NCBI GenBank assembly: GCA_030066685.1
Contig: JASJBF010000036.1
Span: 1-58,499, forward strand
Length of the DNA: 58,499 nt
Direction of reading: 5' to 3'
From: Kiloniellales bacterium
Lineage (GTDB): Bacteria; Pseudomonadota; Alphaproteobacteria; Kiloniellales; JAKSBE01
Part shown: piece by piece, positions 40,616-49,995 of the stretch
Numbering within the stretch: the stretch's first letter is position 1
How the letters are laid out: each line of letters opens with the position of its first letter
Position numbers and translations under genes: made by a program
The notes under the pieces: model-generated
The model's input: only the letters and a program-made list of their open reading frames with translations
What the model was told of the DNA's origin: nothing
The model's database searches: none

Positions 40616-42754
40616 TCATTCGGCAGCCGGGCTGTTTTCCGGCGCCGCAGAGGCGTCGGCCCTGTCGTCGCCCGCCAGCACGATGACCGGCTCCATCTTC
40701 TCCAGTTCCTCGCGCGGAATGTGGCAGGCGATCCGGTGCCCCTCGCCCAGGTCCACCACAGGCGGATCCTGGGTCTCGCAGATCGAGCCGATCTTGCGGT
40801 GGCAGCGGGTGTGGAAAGGACAGCCCGAGGGCGGATCGAGCACGCTGGGCAGGGCGCCTTCCAGTATGATCCGCTTGCGCTGGATCGAGGTGTCGGCGAT
40901 CGGCACCGCCGACAGCAGGGCCTCGGTGTAGGGATGATAGGGCGGCGAGAAGACCTCGTCGGTCCTGCCCTGCTCGACAATGTGGCCGAGGTACATGACC
41001 ACAACGCGATCAGATAGATAGCGGACCAAGCTCAAGTCATGGCTGATGAACAGCAGGGTGGTGCGGTAGCTGCGCTGGATGTCCATCAGCAGGCCGGTCA
41101 CGGCCGCCTGCACCGAGACGTCCAGGGCTGAGACCGGCTCGTCCGCCACCACCATGGCGGGGTTGCCGGCGAAGGCCCGGGCGATCCCGACGCGCTGCTT
41201 CTGGCCGCCCGAGAGCTGGCGCGGCCGGCGCTTGGCGAAATCGCGCGGCAGCTTGACTAGGTCGAGCAGTTCCAGCACCCGCTGCTTGATCCTTGACGGC
41301 TCCGTCTCGGCGCCGAACTTCTTGATCACCCGGGCGAGTTGGCTGCCCACCGAGTGGCTGGGGTTCAGGGTGTCGAAGGGGTTCTGGAAGACCATCTGGA
41401 CGTCGCCGATCTGCTCCGGCGTACGGTTCTGGACCGGCTCCTGTGCGACGTCGTGGTTGCGGTAGATCACTTCGCCTTCGGTCGCGGTCTCCAGGCCCAT
41501 CAGGACTTTGGCGAAGGTCGACTTGCCGCAGCCGGACTCGCCGACGATGGCCACGGTCTCGCACTCCCGGGCGTCGAAGGATATGTCTTCGTTCGCCTTG
41601 ACGTACTTGACCCGCTCGCCCCTGATGATCGCCGCGATCGAGTTGTCGGTGATCTCGTAGTACTTCTTCATGTTCTCGATCTTGAGGACCGGCTGGCCCG
41701 GCGCCATCTCCTCGCCGCTCAGGCCCTCGGGGCGATAGGCCGCCCAGTCGATCTCCTGCCAGCGCAGGCAGCGCACCCGGTGGCCCTCCGCGCCGGAGAC
41801 GCCCTCCATTTGGATCAGGCCCTGGTCGCAGCGGCGCTCGGCGAAGAAATCGCAGCGCGGGCCGAAGTAGCAGCCGCTCGGCCGTTCGTGCGGCAGCGGC
41901 AGCTGGCCGCGGATCGGCACCAAGGGCCGCGCGGTCTTGTCGGCCCCGGGCAGAGGGATCGCGCTGAACAGACCCTTGGTGTAGGGGTGGCGCATCTCAT
42001 CGAAGACTTCGCCGACCGTGCCCTCTTCCACCACCTGGCCGGAGTACATCACGTTGACCCGGTCGCAGGTCTCCAGGATCAGGCCCAGGTTGTGGGAGAT
42101 GTAGATCATCGAGGTGTGGAAGCGCTCGGCGATCTCGCCGATCAGCTCGATGATGCCGGCCTCGACGGTGACGTCCAGCGCCGTGGTCGGCTCGTCCAGC
42201 AGCAGCAGGGTCGGGTTGGAGAGCAGCGCCATGGCGATCACCACGCGCTGCTGCTGGCCGCCCGAGATCTGGTGCGGATAGGCGGCCATGACCCGCTGCG
42301 GGTCGGGCAGCTTGACGTCGGCCAGCATCTTGGCGGCGCGGTCGTAGGCCTCCTTCTCGGTCACCTGCTCGTGGCAGAGCGGCACTTCCATCAGCTGCCT
42401 GCCCAGGGTCAGGCTGGGGTTCAGCGAGGCCATGGGCTCCTGGTAGACCATGGAGATCTCGTTGCCGCGCAGTTGGCGCAACTCCTCCTCGCTGAAGTCG
42501 GCCATGTTGCGGCCCTTGTAGAGCACCTCGCCGCCGACGATGCCGCCGTTCTTGCCCAGGTAGCGCATGATCGCCATGGCGACCGTCGACTTGCCGCAGC
42601 CGGACTCGCCGACCAGGCCGACGCTGCCGCCCTTCTCGAGGGTCAGGTCGAAGTCGATGACCGCCGGGATCTCCCCCGCCCGCGTGAAATAGGAGATGCA
42701 GAGGCCGCGGCACTCTAGGATCGGGCCGTCGTAGTCCACGCCATTGCCGGTCAT
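40616..42754 (-). CDS. Peptide-type ABC importer, fused double ATPase (DppD-DppF like)
   Basis: A 712-aa cytoplasmic protein joining both ATPases of an Opp/Dpp importer. Half 1: Walker [10 protein letters not shown] at aa 49-57, signature [16 protein letters not shown], Walker [19 protein letters not shown], and the oligopeptide C-terminal cysteine box ([18 protein letters not shown]). Half 2: [53 protein letters not shown], and [20 protein letters not shown] 42754 has GAGGAGGG just before it and lies 10 bases after the permease stop. The cysteine boxes may hold an iron-sulfur cluster, as in the DppD/F family. It is the last gene of the importer operon. Confidence 0.93.
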   Translation of the reverse strand: MTGNGVDYDGPILECRGLCISYFTRAGEIPAVIDFDLTLEKGGSVGLVGESGCGKSTVAMAIMRYLGKNGGIVGGEVLYKGRNMADFSEEELRQLRGNEISMVYQEPMASLNPSLTLGRQLMEVPLCHEQVTEKEAYDRAAKMLADVKLPDPQRVMAAYPHQISGGQQQRVVIAMALLSNPTLLLLDEPTTALDVTVEAGIIELIGEIAERFHTSMIYISHNLGLILETCDRVNVMYSGQVVEEGTVGEVFDEMRHPYTKGLFSAIPLPGADKTARPLVPIRGQLPLPHERPSGCYFGPRCDFFAERRCDQGLIQMEGVSGAEGHRVRCLRWQEIDWAAYRPEGLSGEEMAPGQPVLKIENMKKYYEITDNSIAAIIRGERVKYVKANEDISFDARECETVAIVGESGCGKSTFAKVLMGLETATEGEVIYRNHDVAQEPVQNRTPEQIGDVQMVFQNPFDTLNPSHSVGSQLARVIKKFGAETEPSRIKQRVLELLDLVKLPRDFAKRRPRQLSGGQKQRVGIARAFAGNPAMVVADEPVSALDVSVQAAVTGLLMDIQRSYRTTLLFISHDLSLVRYLSDRVVVMYLGHIVEQGRTDEVFSPPYHPYTEALLSAVPIADTSIQRKRIILEGALPSVLDPPSGCPFHTRCHRKIGSICETQDPPVVDLGEGHRIACHIPREELEKMEPVIVLAGDDRADASAAPENSPAAE

Positions 42755-42764
42755 GCCGCCCTCC

Positions 42765-43733
42765 TCAATCCCTGAGCGAGATTTCACGCAGGCCGTCGGC
42801 CAGCAGGTTGAAGCCCAGCACGAGCGACGAGATCGCGACGCAGGGGAAGACCGCCATATGCGGCGCGACCATCGCCATCTGGCGGGTCTCGTTGATCATG
42901 CCGCCCCAGTCCGGGTTTGGCGGCGGCAGGCCCAGGCCGAGGAAGCCGAGCACGCCGATAGTGATGATCGTGTAGCCCAGCCGGAGGCAGGAATCGACGA
43001 TCAAGGGGCCGCGGGCGTTGGGCAGGATCTCGACGAACATGATCCGCCACACGCTCTCGCCCCGGGTCTGGGCGGCGAAGACGTATTCGCGGTTGCGCAG
43101 GTCCAGGACCAGCCCGCGCACGATGCGCATAATCCCGGGCGCGGAGGCGAAGGTAACCGCGATCACGATGTTGGTGCCCGAGGCGCCGATCGTCGCGATG
43201 ATGATGACATAGAGCACCAGGACCGGGAAGGACAGGATCACGTTGGAGATGAAGGACAGGATCGAGTCGGTCTTGCCGCGCAGGTAGCCGGCGGCCAGCC
43301 CCATGGGAATGCCCACGGCGTAGGCGCAGATGGTTGCCAAGGGCGCGAAGAGCAGAACCCGCTGCGTGCCGAAGATGATGCGGCTCAGGATGTCGCGGCC
43401 GACCTGGTCGGTGCCGAGCAAGAAGGTGGCGCAGCCGTACTTGCCCTGGTTCTTGCCCTCCTCGATCAGGGTGCAGATCTCCTCGACTGCCTGGCCGTTG
43501 AACAGCTTGCCGGGGGCGAGCGCATAGGGGTCGCCCGGCTTGGCGAAGGGCTGCAAGGTCGCCAGGGGATCGAAGGGTGCCAGCAAGGGCGCGAAGACTG
43601 CGACCAGCACCCAGAACAGCACCAGGCCGGCGCCGATCATCCCGACGTAGCTCTCCCGTAGCAGGGCGACGGCCTTCAGCATCCGGAGAAGAATGGGCTC
43701 GCCTCGCAGGGCGTCGATGGTTTGATCCGCCAC
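42765..43733 (-). CDS. Peptide-type ABC importer permease, DppC/OppC class
   Basis: A 322-aa inner-membrane permease. An N-terminal helix (VGMIGAGLVLFWVLVAVFAP) is followed by a periplasmic loop and the BPD_transp_1 domain with IPMGLAAGYLRGKTDSILSF, ISNVILSFPVLVLYVIIIAT, and the ATPase-coupling EAA loop near REYVFAAQTRGESVWRIMFV. The conserved DPLATLQPFAKPGDPYAL stretch is longer than in most DppC. The last helix is ILVLGFNLLADGLREI. The gene is 11 bases downstream of the DppB-class permease. Confidence 0.92.
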   Translation of the reverse strand: MADQTIDALRGEPILLRMLKAVALLRESYVGMIGAGLVLFWVLVAVFAPLLAPFDPLATLQPFAKPGDPYALAPGKLFNGQAVEEICTLIEEGKNQGKYGCATFLLGTDQVGRDILSRIIFGTQRVLLFAPLATICAYAVGIPMGLAAGYLRGKTDSILSFISNVILSFPVLVLYVIIIATIGASGTNIVIAVTFASAPGIMRIVRGLVLDLRNREYVFAAQTRGESVWRIMFVEILPNARGPLIVDSCLRLGYTIITIGVLGFLGLGLPPPNPDWGGMINETRQMAMVAPHMAVFPCVAISSLVLGFNLLADGLREISLRD

Positions 43734-43744
43734 GATCGCCTCCC

Positions 43745-44677
43745 TCAGCTGAACCGGATTCGGGGGTTGAGATAGGTGTAGCCGATGTCGGCGATGGCCT
43801 GGGTCGCGACCGCGACGAAGACGGCGACCATGGCGCAGGCCTCGATCAGGAAGATGTCCTTGTTGAGCGAGGCATCCAGGATCAGGAACCCGAAGCCTTT
43901 GTAGGCGAAGAAGAACTCCACCACGATCACACCGGACAGCAGCCAGTTGATCTGCAGCATGATCACCGTGAAGGGCGCGATCAGCGCGTTGCGAAGGGCA
44001 TGCTTCACGATCACCATCTTGTAGGGCAGGCCCTTGAGAACCGCGGTGCGGATGTAGTGGGTGGTCATGACCTCAGCCATCGAGGCCCGGGTCATGCGGG
44101 TCACGTAGCCGAAGTCGTAGAGCACCAGGACCATGACCGGGAGGATCAGCTCGACCGGATTGAAGCCGCCGATCATCGAGCTCGTACCCGGAAGCCAGGC
44201 CAGATAGAAGACGAAGAGCGCCTGGAGCATCGGCGCGCTGGCGAACTCGGGCACCGAGGTCGTTATGATCGAGAGGACCGATATGTTCCGGTCCGTCCTC
44301 GATCCCTCCCGCATCCCGGCCAGCACGCCCAATACCAGGGCCAAGGGGATCACCACCGCCATGGTCGCGGCGCCGAGGATCGCGGTGTTGCCCAGCCGCG
44401 GCCAGAGCACCTCGCTGACCTCGGTCTTGTACTTGATCGACTCACCGAAGTTGCCGACCACCGCATTGCCCAGCCAGCGGAAATAACGCTCGTAAAGGGG
44501 ATCGTTGTAGCCGTTCTTCTCCAGCCAGATCTCGCGTTGCTCTTGCGAGGAATAAGGCCCCAGGACCTTGGTCGCCACGTTCCCCGGCTGAAGCTCGAGC
44601 AAAAGAAAAAGCAGGATGGAGACGACCACCATGGTCAGCACCATCGAGCCTATTCGGCGCATGATGAAGATGAGCAT
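43745..44677 (-). CDS. Peptide-type ABC importer permease, DppB/OppB class
   Basis: A 310-aa inner-membrane permease with the class signature: N-terminal IGSMVLTMVVVSILLFLLLE, the coupling region EVMTTHYIRTAVLKGLPYKM, VIVKHALRNALIAPFTVIML, and GVIVVEFFFAYKGFGFLILD. These form the transmembrane pore with the DppC-class subunit. Opposite-strand open frames across this gene are composition shadows. The gene is separated from the binding-protein gene by 120 bases holding a strong hairpin, so it is probably made at a lower level than the binding protein. Confidence 0.92.
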   Translation of the reverse strand: MLIFIMRRIGSMVLTMVVVSILLFLLLELQPGNVATKVLGPYSSQEQREIWLEKNGYNDPLYERYFRWLGNAVVGNFGESIKYKTEVSEVLWPRLGNTAILGAATMAVVIPLALVLGVLAGMREGSRTDRNISVLSIITTSVPEFASAPMLQALFVFYLAWLPGTSSMIGGFNPVELILPVMVLVLYDFGYVTRMTRASMAEVMTTHYIRTAVLKGLPYKMVIVKHALRNALIAPFTVIMLQINWLLSGVIVVEFFFAYKGFGFLILDASLNKDIFLIEACAMVAVFVAVATQAIADIGYTYLNPRIRFS

Positions 44678-44753
44678 GAACCACGGTCTCCCCTGTGTCG
44701 CCTCACCCCTGAAGGTGCGCCCGCCGCGATCCCCCCGGAGCGGGCGACCCTGT

Positions 44754-44780
44754 GCGGGGGCGGTGCTTCGCCGCCCCCGC
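44754..44780 (-). promoter_or_regulatory. Strong intercistronic hairpin after the binding-protein gene
   Basis: A perfect 10-bp stem, GCGGGGGCGG with CCGCCCCCGC, over a 7-base loop, placed between the binding-protein stop and the permease genes. It lacks a T tract. Such elements often stabilise the upstream message or end part of the transcripts, so that the binding protein outnumbers the pore. Confidence 0.7.
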
Positions 44781-44797
44781 TTGTCGTTGTCGCGACC

Positions 44798-46507
44798 CTA
44801 GGCCAGCCAGACCTTGTTGAACTGGTGGTAGAGGGTCGGGTGGGTCTGATAGCCCCGGACGTTCTCGGTCACCGCCGAGAACACGCCGCGCCACAGCGGC
44901 TGGATGATCACGGCGTCGTCCTGCAGGATCTGCTGGACCTTGACCATGACCTTACGGCGCTCGTTGACGTCCAAGGTCGCGCTGGCCTCGTCGAGGGCCT
45001 TGTCGAACTCGGGGTTGTTGTAGTGCGCCTCGTTCCAGGGCACGCCCGAGCGGTAGCCCAGGTTCAGGACCATCACGCCCAGCGGGCGATGGGTCCAGGA
45101 GGTGAAGCCGAAGGGCGTCTTGTCCCAGATGTCCCAGTACTGGGAACTGGGCATGACGTTCAGCTCGATGTTGATGCCGGCCGGTGCGCATTGCTGCTTG
45201 AAGGCCTGCATGGCGTCGAGTTCCCAGTTGCCGCTGGTGTTGCCGACGTCGATCGGCAGGGTGATGCCGCCCTCGTGGCCGGCCTCCTTCAGGAGCTGCT
45301 TGGCCTTGTCGTAGTCCTGCTTGAGCCGCGGCAACTCCGCGTACTCCGGATGGATCGGCGCGACGTGGTGATCCTCGCCGGGCGCGCCCTTGCCGCGATA
45401 GGCGATCTGCAGGATCGCGTCGTGATCGACGCAGGCCTGGATCGCCTGGCGCAGCTTCTTGTTGTCGAAGGGCGTCTTGTCCATCTGCATGCGCGCCACC
45501 GCCGTCTGCGCAGTCACCGCCGTGGAGACGACCACGCCCGGGATCTGCTCCGCGACGTCGAGCTGGTTGACGTCGAACTGGTAGATGCCGTTGACCTGCC
45601 TGGAGGCCAGGGCCGCCAGCCAGGCCGAGCGATCCTCACCGAGGTCGACGTACTGGATCTCGTCCAGATAGGGCGCGTCGCCCCAGTAGCCCTCGCGCCG
45701 CTTGAGCACGGCCTGCTGACCGACCGCGTGCGAGGCCAGCTCGAAGGCGCCGGTGCCGACCGGATTCTTGGAGAGGTCGCCGCCTTCCTCGGAGAAGCGC
45801 CGGTGCAGGATCGCGGTCGGATAGTTGTAGAAATTCTCGGGGATCGAAAGCTCCGGCTTGCGCATCCGGAAGGCGACGGTGTGGTCGTCGACCTTCTCGA
45901 CGGCCCCGTCCATCATCTTCTTGGTCATGACCGGGTTGCCCTGATCGTCCTTCTTGCCGGAGTCGATGTCCTCGACCATCGAGGCGAAGAGGCCGATGTT
46001 GGAGGAGCCAGTCTCCGGGTCGAGCCAGCGCTGGACGTTGAAGACCACGTCATCGGCAGTGAAGTCGTCGCCGTTCGACCACTTGACGTCCTGGCGCAGC
46101 TTGAAGGTCCAGGTCTTGAGGTCGTCCGAAGCCTCCCAGCTCTCCGCCAGGTAGGGGCGCGTGATGTTGTCCGGCCCGGTGATGGTCAGGTATTCAACGA
46201 TGTGCCGGGCGATGTCCGACTTCTCGACCCAGTCGAAGGTCGCGGTGTCGGTCATCTCCTGGACCTGCATGCCGAACTTCAGGGTCCCGCCCTGCTTCGG
46301 CTGCTCGGCCAGAGCGCTGCGGACGGGGCTGCCCTCGCCCAGGATCTGGCCGGCCATGCCGTAGGCGGCGCCGGCCGAGACGCCGAGCAGGCAGACCGTG
46401 CGCAGGAACTCGCGGCGGTCGACTTCGCCCTTGCGAAGCTGTTCGCAGAGCTCGGGGACGTAGGGATGAATTCGCTTCCCGGTCTCGTCCTTCAGGTCTT
46501 TCGTCAT
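44798..46507 (-). CDS. Peptide-type ABC importer substrate-binding protein
   Basis: A 569-aa periplasmic SBP_bac_5 protein. The start has a twin-arginine-like export signal: GEVDRREFLRTVCLLGVSAG followed by the helix AAYGMAGQILG, after a charged leader of about 30 aa. The domain shows GTLKFGMQVQEMTD, NITRPYLAESWEASDDLKTW, TFKLRQDVKWSNGDDFTADD with VVFNVQRW, and MRKPELSIPENFYNYPTAIL, then NKKLRQAIQACVDHDAILQI. The ligand cannot be read from the sequence; relatives carry peptides, opines, glutathione or sugars. It is the first gene of the importer operon, so the promoter lies at 46508-46891. Confidence 0.92.
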   Translation of the reverse strand: MTKDLKDETGKRIHPYVPELCEQLRKGEVDRREFLRTVCLLGVSAGAAYGMAGQILGEGSPVRSALAEQPKQGGTLKFGMQVQEMTDTATFDWVEKSDIARHIVEYLTITGPDNITRPYLAESWEASDDLKTWTFKLRQDVKWSNGDDFTADDVVFNVQRWLDPETGSSNIGLFASMVEDIDSGKKDDQGNPVMTKKMMDGAVEKVDDHTVAFRMRKPELSIPENFYNYPTAILHRRFSEEGGDLSKNPVGTGAFELASHAVGQQAVLKRREGYWGDAPYLDEIQYVDLGEDRSAWLAALASRQVNGIYQFDVNQLDVAEQIPGVVVSTAVTAQTAVARMQMDKTPFDNKKLRQAIQACVDHDAILQIAYRGKGAPGEDHHVAPIHPEYAELPRLKQDYDKAKQLLKEAGHEGGITLPIDVGNTSGNWELDAMQAFKQQCAPAGINIELNVMPSSQYWDIWDKTPFGFTSWTHRPLGVMVLNLGYRSGVPWNEAHYNNPEFDKALDEASATLDVNERRKVMVKVQQILQDDAVIIQPLWRGVFSAVTENVRGYQTHPTLYHQFNKVWLA

Positions 46508-46891
46508 TGATCACTCCCCATTCGGTGGAAGGTGTTGGGCGCTTCGAGCCGGGGCCACGGGCCCGGACGGCCGGGCCGTCGCTGGGCCCGAGCCGATGCT
46601 CGAGCGGGTCTCGCCAAGTCCTTGAATTAGACCGGAGGGCGGCCCGGCCAAAGCTCCGGCCGCCGCATGGTGACAGACGCTCACAACGACAGGACCAAAG
46701 AAGGTCGTTTCCCGTGCGCCGCCGGCTTGCACTCGTCTCCCTGTCCCCGGCCGATCACTTGCCGGCCGCGTTTTTTTATTAAGCCGTTGTCCTATAACAA
46801 GACCCTAACAAACCTTAGGGCGGGCCGTCACCCTCAAGTTTCCTACCGCCGACATCGGCTTTAGCACCAGCGACCCTCGCGGGGGGCGCGG
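46508..46891. other. Intergenic promoter region of the importer operon
   Basis: About 380 bases without a gene. On the plus strand a hairpin CGGCC/GGCCG with a run of seven T at about 46771-46777 could end leftover rightward transcription. AT-rich sequence near 46778-46800 may be the importer promoter. Confidence 0.45.
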
Positions 46892-48139
46892 CTAGGCCGG
46901 GGGCTCGGCCGCCAGGGCGGTGACGACCTTGACCTCGCTTTCCAGGGTCCGGTGGACCGGGCACCTGTCGGCGATCTCCAGCAGGCGCTGGCGCTGCTCG
47001 GCATCGAGCGGCCCGGTGATGGCGATTTCGCGCTCGATCCGGTCGACCCGGCCCTCCTTCGTCTCGCAGTCGGCGCAATCCTGGGCGTGGATCTTTTCGT
47101 GGCGAAGGGCGACCGAGACCTTCTCCAGCGGCCATTTCTTGCGCCCGGCGTACATGCGCAGGGTCATCGAGGTGCAGGCCCCGAGCGCGGCCAGCAGCAG
47201 GTCGTAGGGGGTCGGGCCGCTGTTCCTGCCGCCGACTGCGGGCGGCTCGTCGGCGCGCAGGACGTGCCGGCCGGCGGCGATTCGCTGGGCGAAAGGCCCC
47301 TCCCCGGTCTCGCTCACCACCACCGCGCCCTCGGCGGCCGGGGGCTCCGGCGCCAGGGACGCCGCGGGGGCCGCGCCGTCAAGGTAGCGGCCGGCCCAGG
47401 CCGAGAGCACCTCGGCGACGTAGACCGCGTCCGCCTTGCGGCTCAGCAGATGGTCGGCATCGTCCAGCGAGATGAAGCTCTTGGGATGCTTGGCGGCGGC
47501 GAAGATCTCGCCAGCGTTCTCGATGCCGACGGTCTGGTCGCGCGGCGCGTGGAACACCAGCAAGGCCTTCTTCAGCCTGCCCAGCGCCTCGGAGAGCCGC
47601 TGCTGCGAGATGTCCTCCAGGAACTGCCGCTTGACGCGGAAGGGCCGGCCGGCGATCTCGACCTCGGCCTCGCCTTCGGCCTCGATCTGCTCGAGGGCGC
47701 CGTGAAAGAGGTGCTGGACGTGGGCCGGGGCCGAGGGCGCGCCGATGGTCACCACGGCCACCGCCTCGGGGATCCGCGGCGCGGCGGCCAGGACCGCGGC
47801 CCCGCCCAGGCTGTGGCCGACGATGATCTTCGGCGCCTGGCGGGTCTCCCTCAAAAAGTCCGCCGCCTCGATCAGGTCGGCGACGTTGGAGGAGAAGTTG
47901 GTGTTGGCGAACTCGCCCTCGCTGTGGCCGAGCCCGGTGAAGTCGAAGCGCAGGACGCCGATGCCTTGTGCGGCCAGGGCCGCGGCGATCCGTGAAGCCG
48001 CGAAGATGTCCTTGGTGCAGGTGAAGCAGTGGGCAAAGAGCGCGTAGGCCTTGGGTTCGCCCTCCGGCAGGTCCAGCCGCGCCGCGAGCTGGTCGCCCTG
48101 AGCGCCGGCAAAGGTCACCTTCTCGCTGCCTCCGGCCAT
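46892..48139 (-). CDS. Alpha/beta hydrolase fused to OsmC domain
   Basis: A 415-aa cytoplasmic fusion. N-terminal part (about aa 1-250) is an alpha/beta hydrolase: ALFAHCFTCTKDIFAASRIA, VLRFDFTGLGHSEGEFANTN, the nucleophile elbow IIVGHSLGGAAVLAAAPRIP, acid and His near FHAPRDQTVGIENAGEI and SLDDADHLLSRKAD. The C-terminal part (about aa 280-415) is OsmC/Ohr-like with the two redox cysteines LLAALGACTSMTLRMYAGRK and LEIADRCPVHRTLESEVKV. OsmC members reduce organic peroxides using thiols. The pairing suggests hydrolysis of lipid esters joined to peroxide reduction. ATG 48139 follows AAAAGGAGG. This fusion is known in alphaproteobacteria. Confidence 0.92.
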   Translation of the reverse strand: MAGGSEKVTFAGAQGDQLAARLDLPEGEPKAYALFAHCFTCTKDIFAASRIAAALAAQGIGVLRFDFTGLGHSEGEFANTNFSSNVADLIEAADFLRETRQAPKIIVGHSLGGAAVLAAAPRIPEAVAVVTIGAPSAPAHVQHLFHGALEQIEAEGEAEVEIAGRPFRVKRQFLEDISQQRLSEALGRLKKALLVFHAPRDQTVGIENAGEIFAAAKHPKSFISLDDADHLLSRKADAVYVAEVLSAWAGRYLDGAAPAASLAPEPPAAEGAVVVSETGEGPFAQRIAAGRHVLRADEPPAVGGRNSGPTPYDLLLAALGACTSMTLRMYAGRKKWPLEKVSVALRHEKIHAQDCADCETKEGRVDRIEREIAITGPLDAEQRQRLLEIADRCPVHRTLESEVKVVTALAAEPPA

Positions 48140-48270
48140 CCTCGCCTCCTTTTCCTGCGTCGCGGAACCCGGGAGCGTTGCCGACTCGGCCGCCGGCGGG
48201 GTATCCCGGGCCCAAGCTTTACACCAGCGTGCGGTCGGGCGACAGGGGCCCGAAAAGGGTCGTTGCGCGC

Positions 48271-48300
48271 CCCGAAGCGGCCCCAAGCGGCCCCAAGCGG
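48271..48300 (+). repeat. Three tandem 10-bp repeats just before the nudF ribosome site
   Basis: CCCGAAGCGG, CCCCAAGCGG, CCCCAAGCGG in direct order; the last two copies are identical. They end just before the AAGGAG ribosome site at 48300-48305, so they form the end of the 5' leader. Confidence 0.7.
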
Positions 48301-48311
48301 AAGGAGATCCG

Positions 48312-48914
48312 ATGAACGCCGACGACGTGCGGGTCCTGGCCTGCGAGACCGTCTACCAGGGCTATTTCCGGGTCGACCGCTACCGCCTGCGGCACCGGCG
48401 CCACGACGGCGGCTGGACCCAGGAGCTGACCCGCGAGGTCTTCGAGCGCGGCCATGCAGTCGGTGTCCTGCCCTACGACCCGGACCGCGACGAAGTGGTG
48501 CTGATCGAGCAGTTCCGGGTCGGCGCCCACGCCGCCGGCTGGGCGCCCTGGCAGCTCGAGGTCGTCGCCGGAATCATCGACGAAGGCGAGACGGCCGAGG
48601 AGGTCGCCCGGCGCGAGAGCCGGGAGGAGGCCGGGCTGACCCTGCTCGACCTGGCACCGATGACCGACTTCCTGGTCAGCCAGGGCGCGGTGTCGGAAAC
48701 CGTGCGGCTGTTCTGCGGCCGGGTCGACGCGACCGGCGCCGGCGGCATCCACGGCCTGGAGCACGAGGGCGAGGACATCAAGGTCCTGGTCGTTCCCTTC
48801 GCCGAGCTGCCCGCCCTGCTGGCGGCCAACAAGGTGACCAACGCCACCGGCCTGATCGCCCTGCAGTGGCTGCTGCTGAACCGCGACGCGCTGCGCGCCC
48901 GCTGGTCCGTGTGA
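48312..48914 (+). CDS. nudF: ADP-ribose pyrophosphatase (Nudix)
   Basis: A 200-aa Nudix hydrolase that cleaves ADP-ribose to AMP and ribose-5-phosphate, with Mg2+ in the cytoplasm. The Nudix box is in GIIDEGETAEEVARRESREE followed by AGLTL, with the metal-binding REEAG glutamates intact. The TrgB/NudF-type surroundings fit: HAVGVLPYDPDRDEVVLIEQ, FRVGAHAAGWAPWQLEVVAG, FLVSQGAVSETVRLFCGRVD, HEGEDIKVLVVPFAELPAL. The N-terminal YQGYFRVDRYRLRHRRHDGG is usual for the family dimer. It opens the rightward run of nucleotide and sulfur genes. The ribosome site AAGGAG follows a small tandem repeat. Confidence 0.9.
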   Translation: MNADDVRVLACETVYQGYFRVDRYRLRHRRHDGGWTQELTREVFERGHAVGVLPYDPDRDEVVLIEQFRVGAHAAGWAPWQLEVVAGIIDEGETAEEVARRESREEAGLTLLDLAPMTDFLVSQGAVSETVRLFCGRVDATGAGGIHGLEHEGEDIKVLVVPFAELPALLAANKVTNATGLIALQWLLLNRDALRARWSV

Positions 48915-48989
48915 GCCGACCCCCCTGGCCAGGGGCCGAGCCCGATCCTACATTCCGTCCAGCACGCCGCCAGGGAGGCCCGCAGAGCC

Positions 48990-49910
48990 ATGTCCACAGC
49001 CGCAGGACTCGACGGGAACCGGCGTGCCGCCCTGGCCGTCGCCGCCGCCCTGCTCTTCCTGCCGCCGGCCGCAGCAGCGGAGATCACCGACTGCGACCGC
49101 CTGGCCGCCGATCCCTGGGATACCCGCCGCCTGATCGTGCCCCAGGCGCTGACCGAGGCCAACGCCGCCGAGGCGGTCGCGGCCTGCCGGCGCGCGCTGG
49201 CGGCGCAGCCCGAGGCGCCCCGGCTCAAGCTCCAGCTCGGCCGCGCCCTGCTGTTCCAGGGCTTTCCCGTCAAGGCGCTGGAGCCGCTGTCGGAGGCGGC
49301 GGAGTCCGACTACGCCGCCGCCGAGTTCTACCTCGGCCTCGCCTACGAGCGGCAGGGCTGGGACGGCCACGACCCGGCCGCCGCCCGCACCCACTACGAG
49401 AAGGCGGCCGCGCTCGGCCACGCCCAGGGACAGCATAAGCTGGCCCTCGCCCTGCTCAGCGAGGAGCGCGGCGACGGCGCGCGGCTGCGCGCGGCCCTGC
49501 CCTGGCTGGAGCGCGCCGCGGCCCAGAGCCTGGCCGAGGCCCTCTACCTGCAGGGCGTGCTCTACTCCAACGGCGGCTACGGGCTCTGGCCGGACCTCGA
49601 GCGTGCCGCGGCCCTGTTCGGCGAAGCGGTCGCGCTAGGCCACGACGCCTCCAGGCTGGCCCTGGGCAACGCCTTCGTCATGGGCCGGGGGGTCGAGAAG
49701 GATCCGCAGCACGGCCTCGAGCTGATCACCCGGGCGGCAGAGAACGGCTTTCCCAGCGCCCAGATCGAGCTCGGCCGCATGTACCTCTCGGGGCGCGTCG
49801 TGGAGAGGGACGAGGAGCGCGGTTACCAATGGTTCTGCAAGGCCGAGGGCCCTGGCCAGGCGCTCTTCTTCACGGAGTACGGCAAGCCCCTGCCCTGCAA
49901 CGACTTGTGA
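48990..49910 (+). CDS. Sel1-repeat exported protein
   Basis: A 306-aa protein with a signal peptide (RRAALAVAAALLFLPPAAAA, cleavage after AAA) and then helical Sel1-like repeats: AAEFYLGLAYERQGWDGHDP, AAARTHYEKAAALGHAQGQH, AEALYLQGVLYSNGGYGLWP, RLALGNAFVMGRGVEKDPQH, AQIELGRMYLSGRVVERDEE. Each fits the A-x-x-x-LG-x-x-Y/M-x-x-G pattern, ending in GYQWFCKAEGPG. Sel1 proteins are protein-protein scaffolds, often periplasmic, in stress or signalling. The N-terminal ITDCDRLAADPWDTRR motif is common to an alphaproteobacterial subgroup with caspase-like partners. No partner is seen here. Confidence 0.85.
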   Translation: MSTAAGLDGNRRAALAVAAALLFLPPAAAAEITDCDRLAADPWDTRRLIVPQALTEANAAEAVAACRRALAAQPEAPRLKLQLGRALLFQGFPVKALEPLSEAAESDYAAAEFYLGLAYERQGWDGHDPAAARTHYEKAAALGHAQGQHKLALALLSEERGDGARLRAALPWLERAAAQSLAEALYLQGVLYSNGGYGLWPDLERAAALFGEAVALGHDASRLALGNAFVMGRGVEKDPQHGLELITRAAENGFPSAQIELGRMYLSGRVVERDEERGYQWFCKAEGPGQALFFTEYGKPLPCNDL

Positions 49911-49995
49911 AGCGGGGCCGATTGTCTTCGCCGGGTGCCGGGGCTAGCATCGCTGCCAGGGCAGAGACGCAAAAGGAATTGATGGAGGGGCATCC

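Noticed and set aside
41339-42718. A 459-codon plus-strand frame opposite the double ATPase
   Set aside because: It is the reverse shadow of the ATPase gene, with repetitive composition and no recognisable motif.
43577-46510. A 977-codon open frame on the plus strand
   Set aside because: It lies fully opposite the importer permease and binding-protein genes, has the low-complexity Asp/His/Val/Gly/Arg composition of a shadow frame in GC-rich DNA, and contains no domain motif.
48029-49438. 469-codon plus-strand frame across nudF and the Sel1 gene
   Set aside because: Arg/Pro-rich alternate frame of two well-supported genes.
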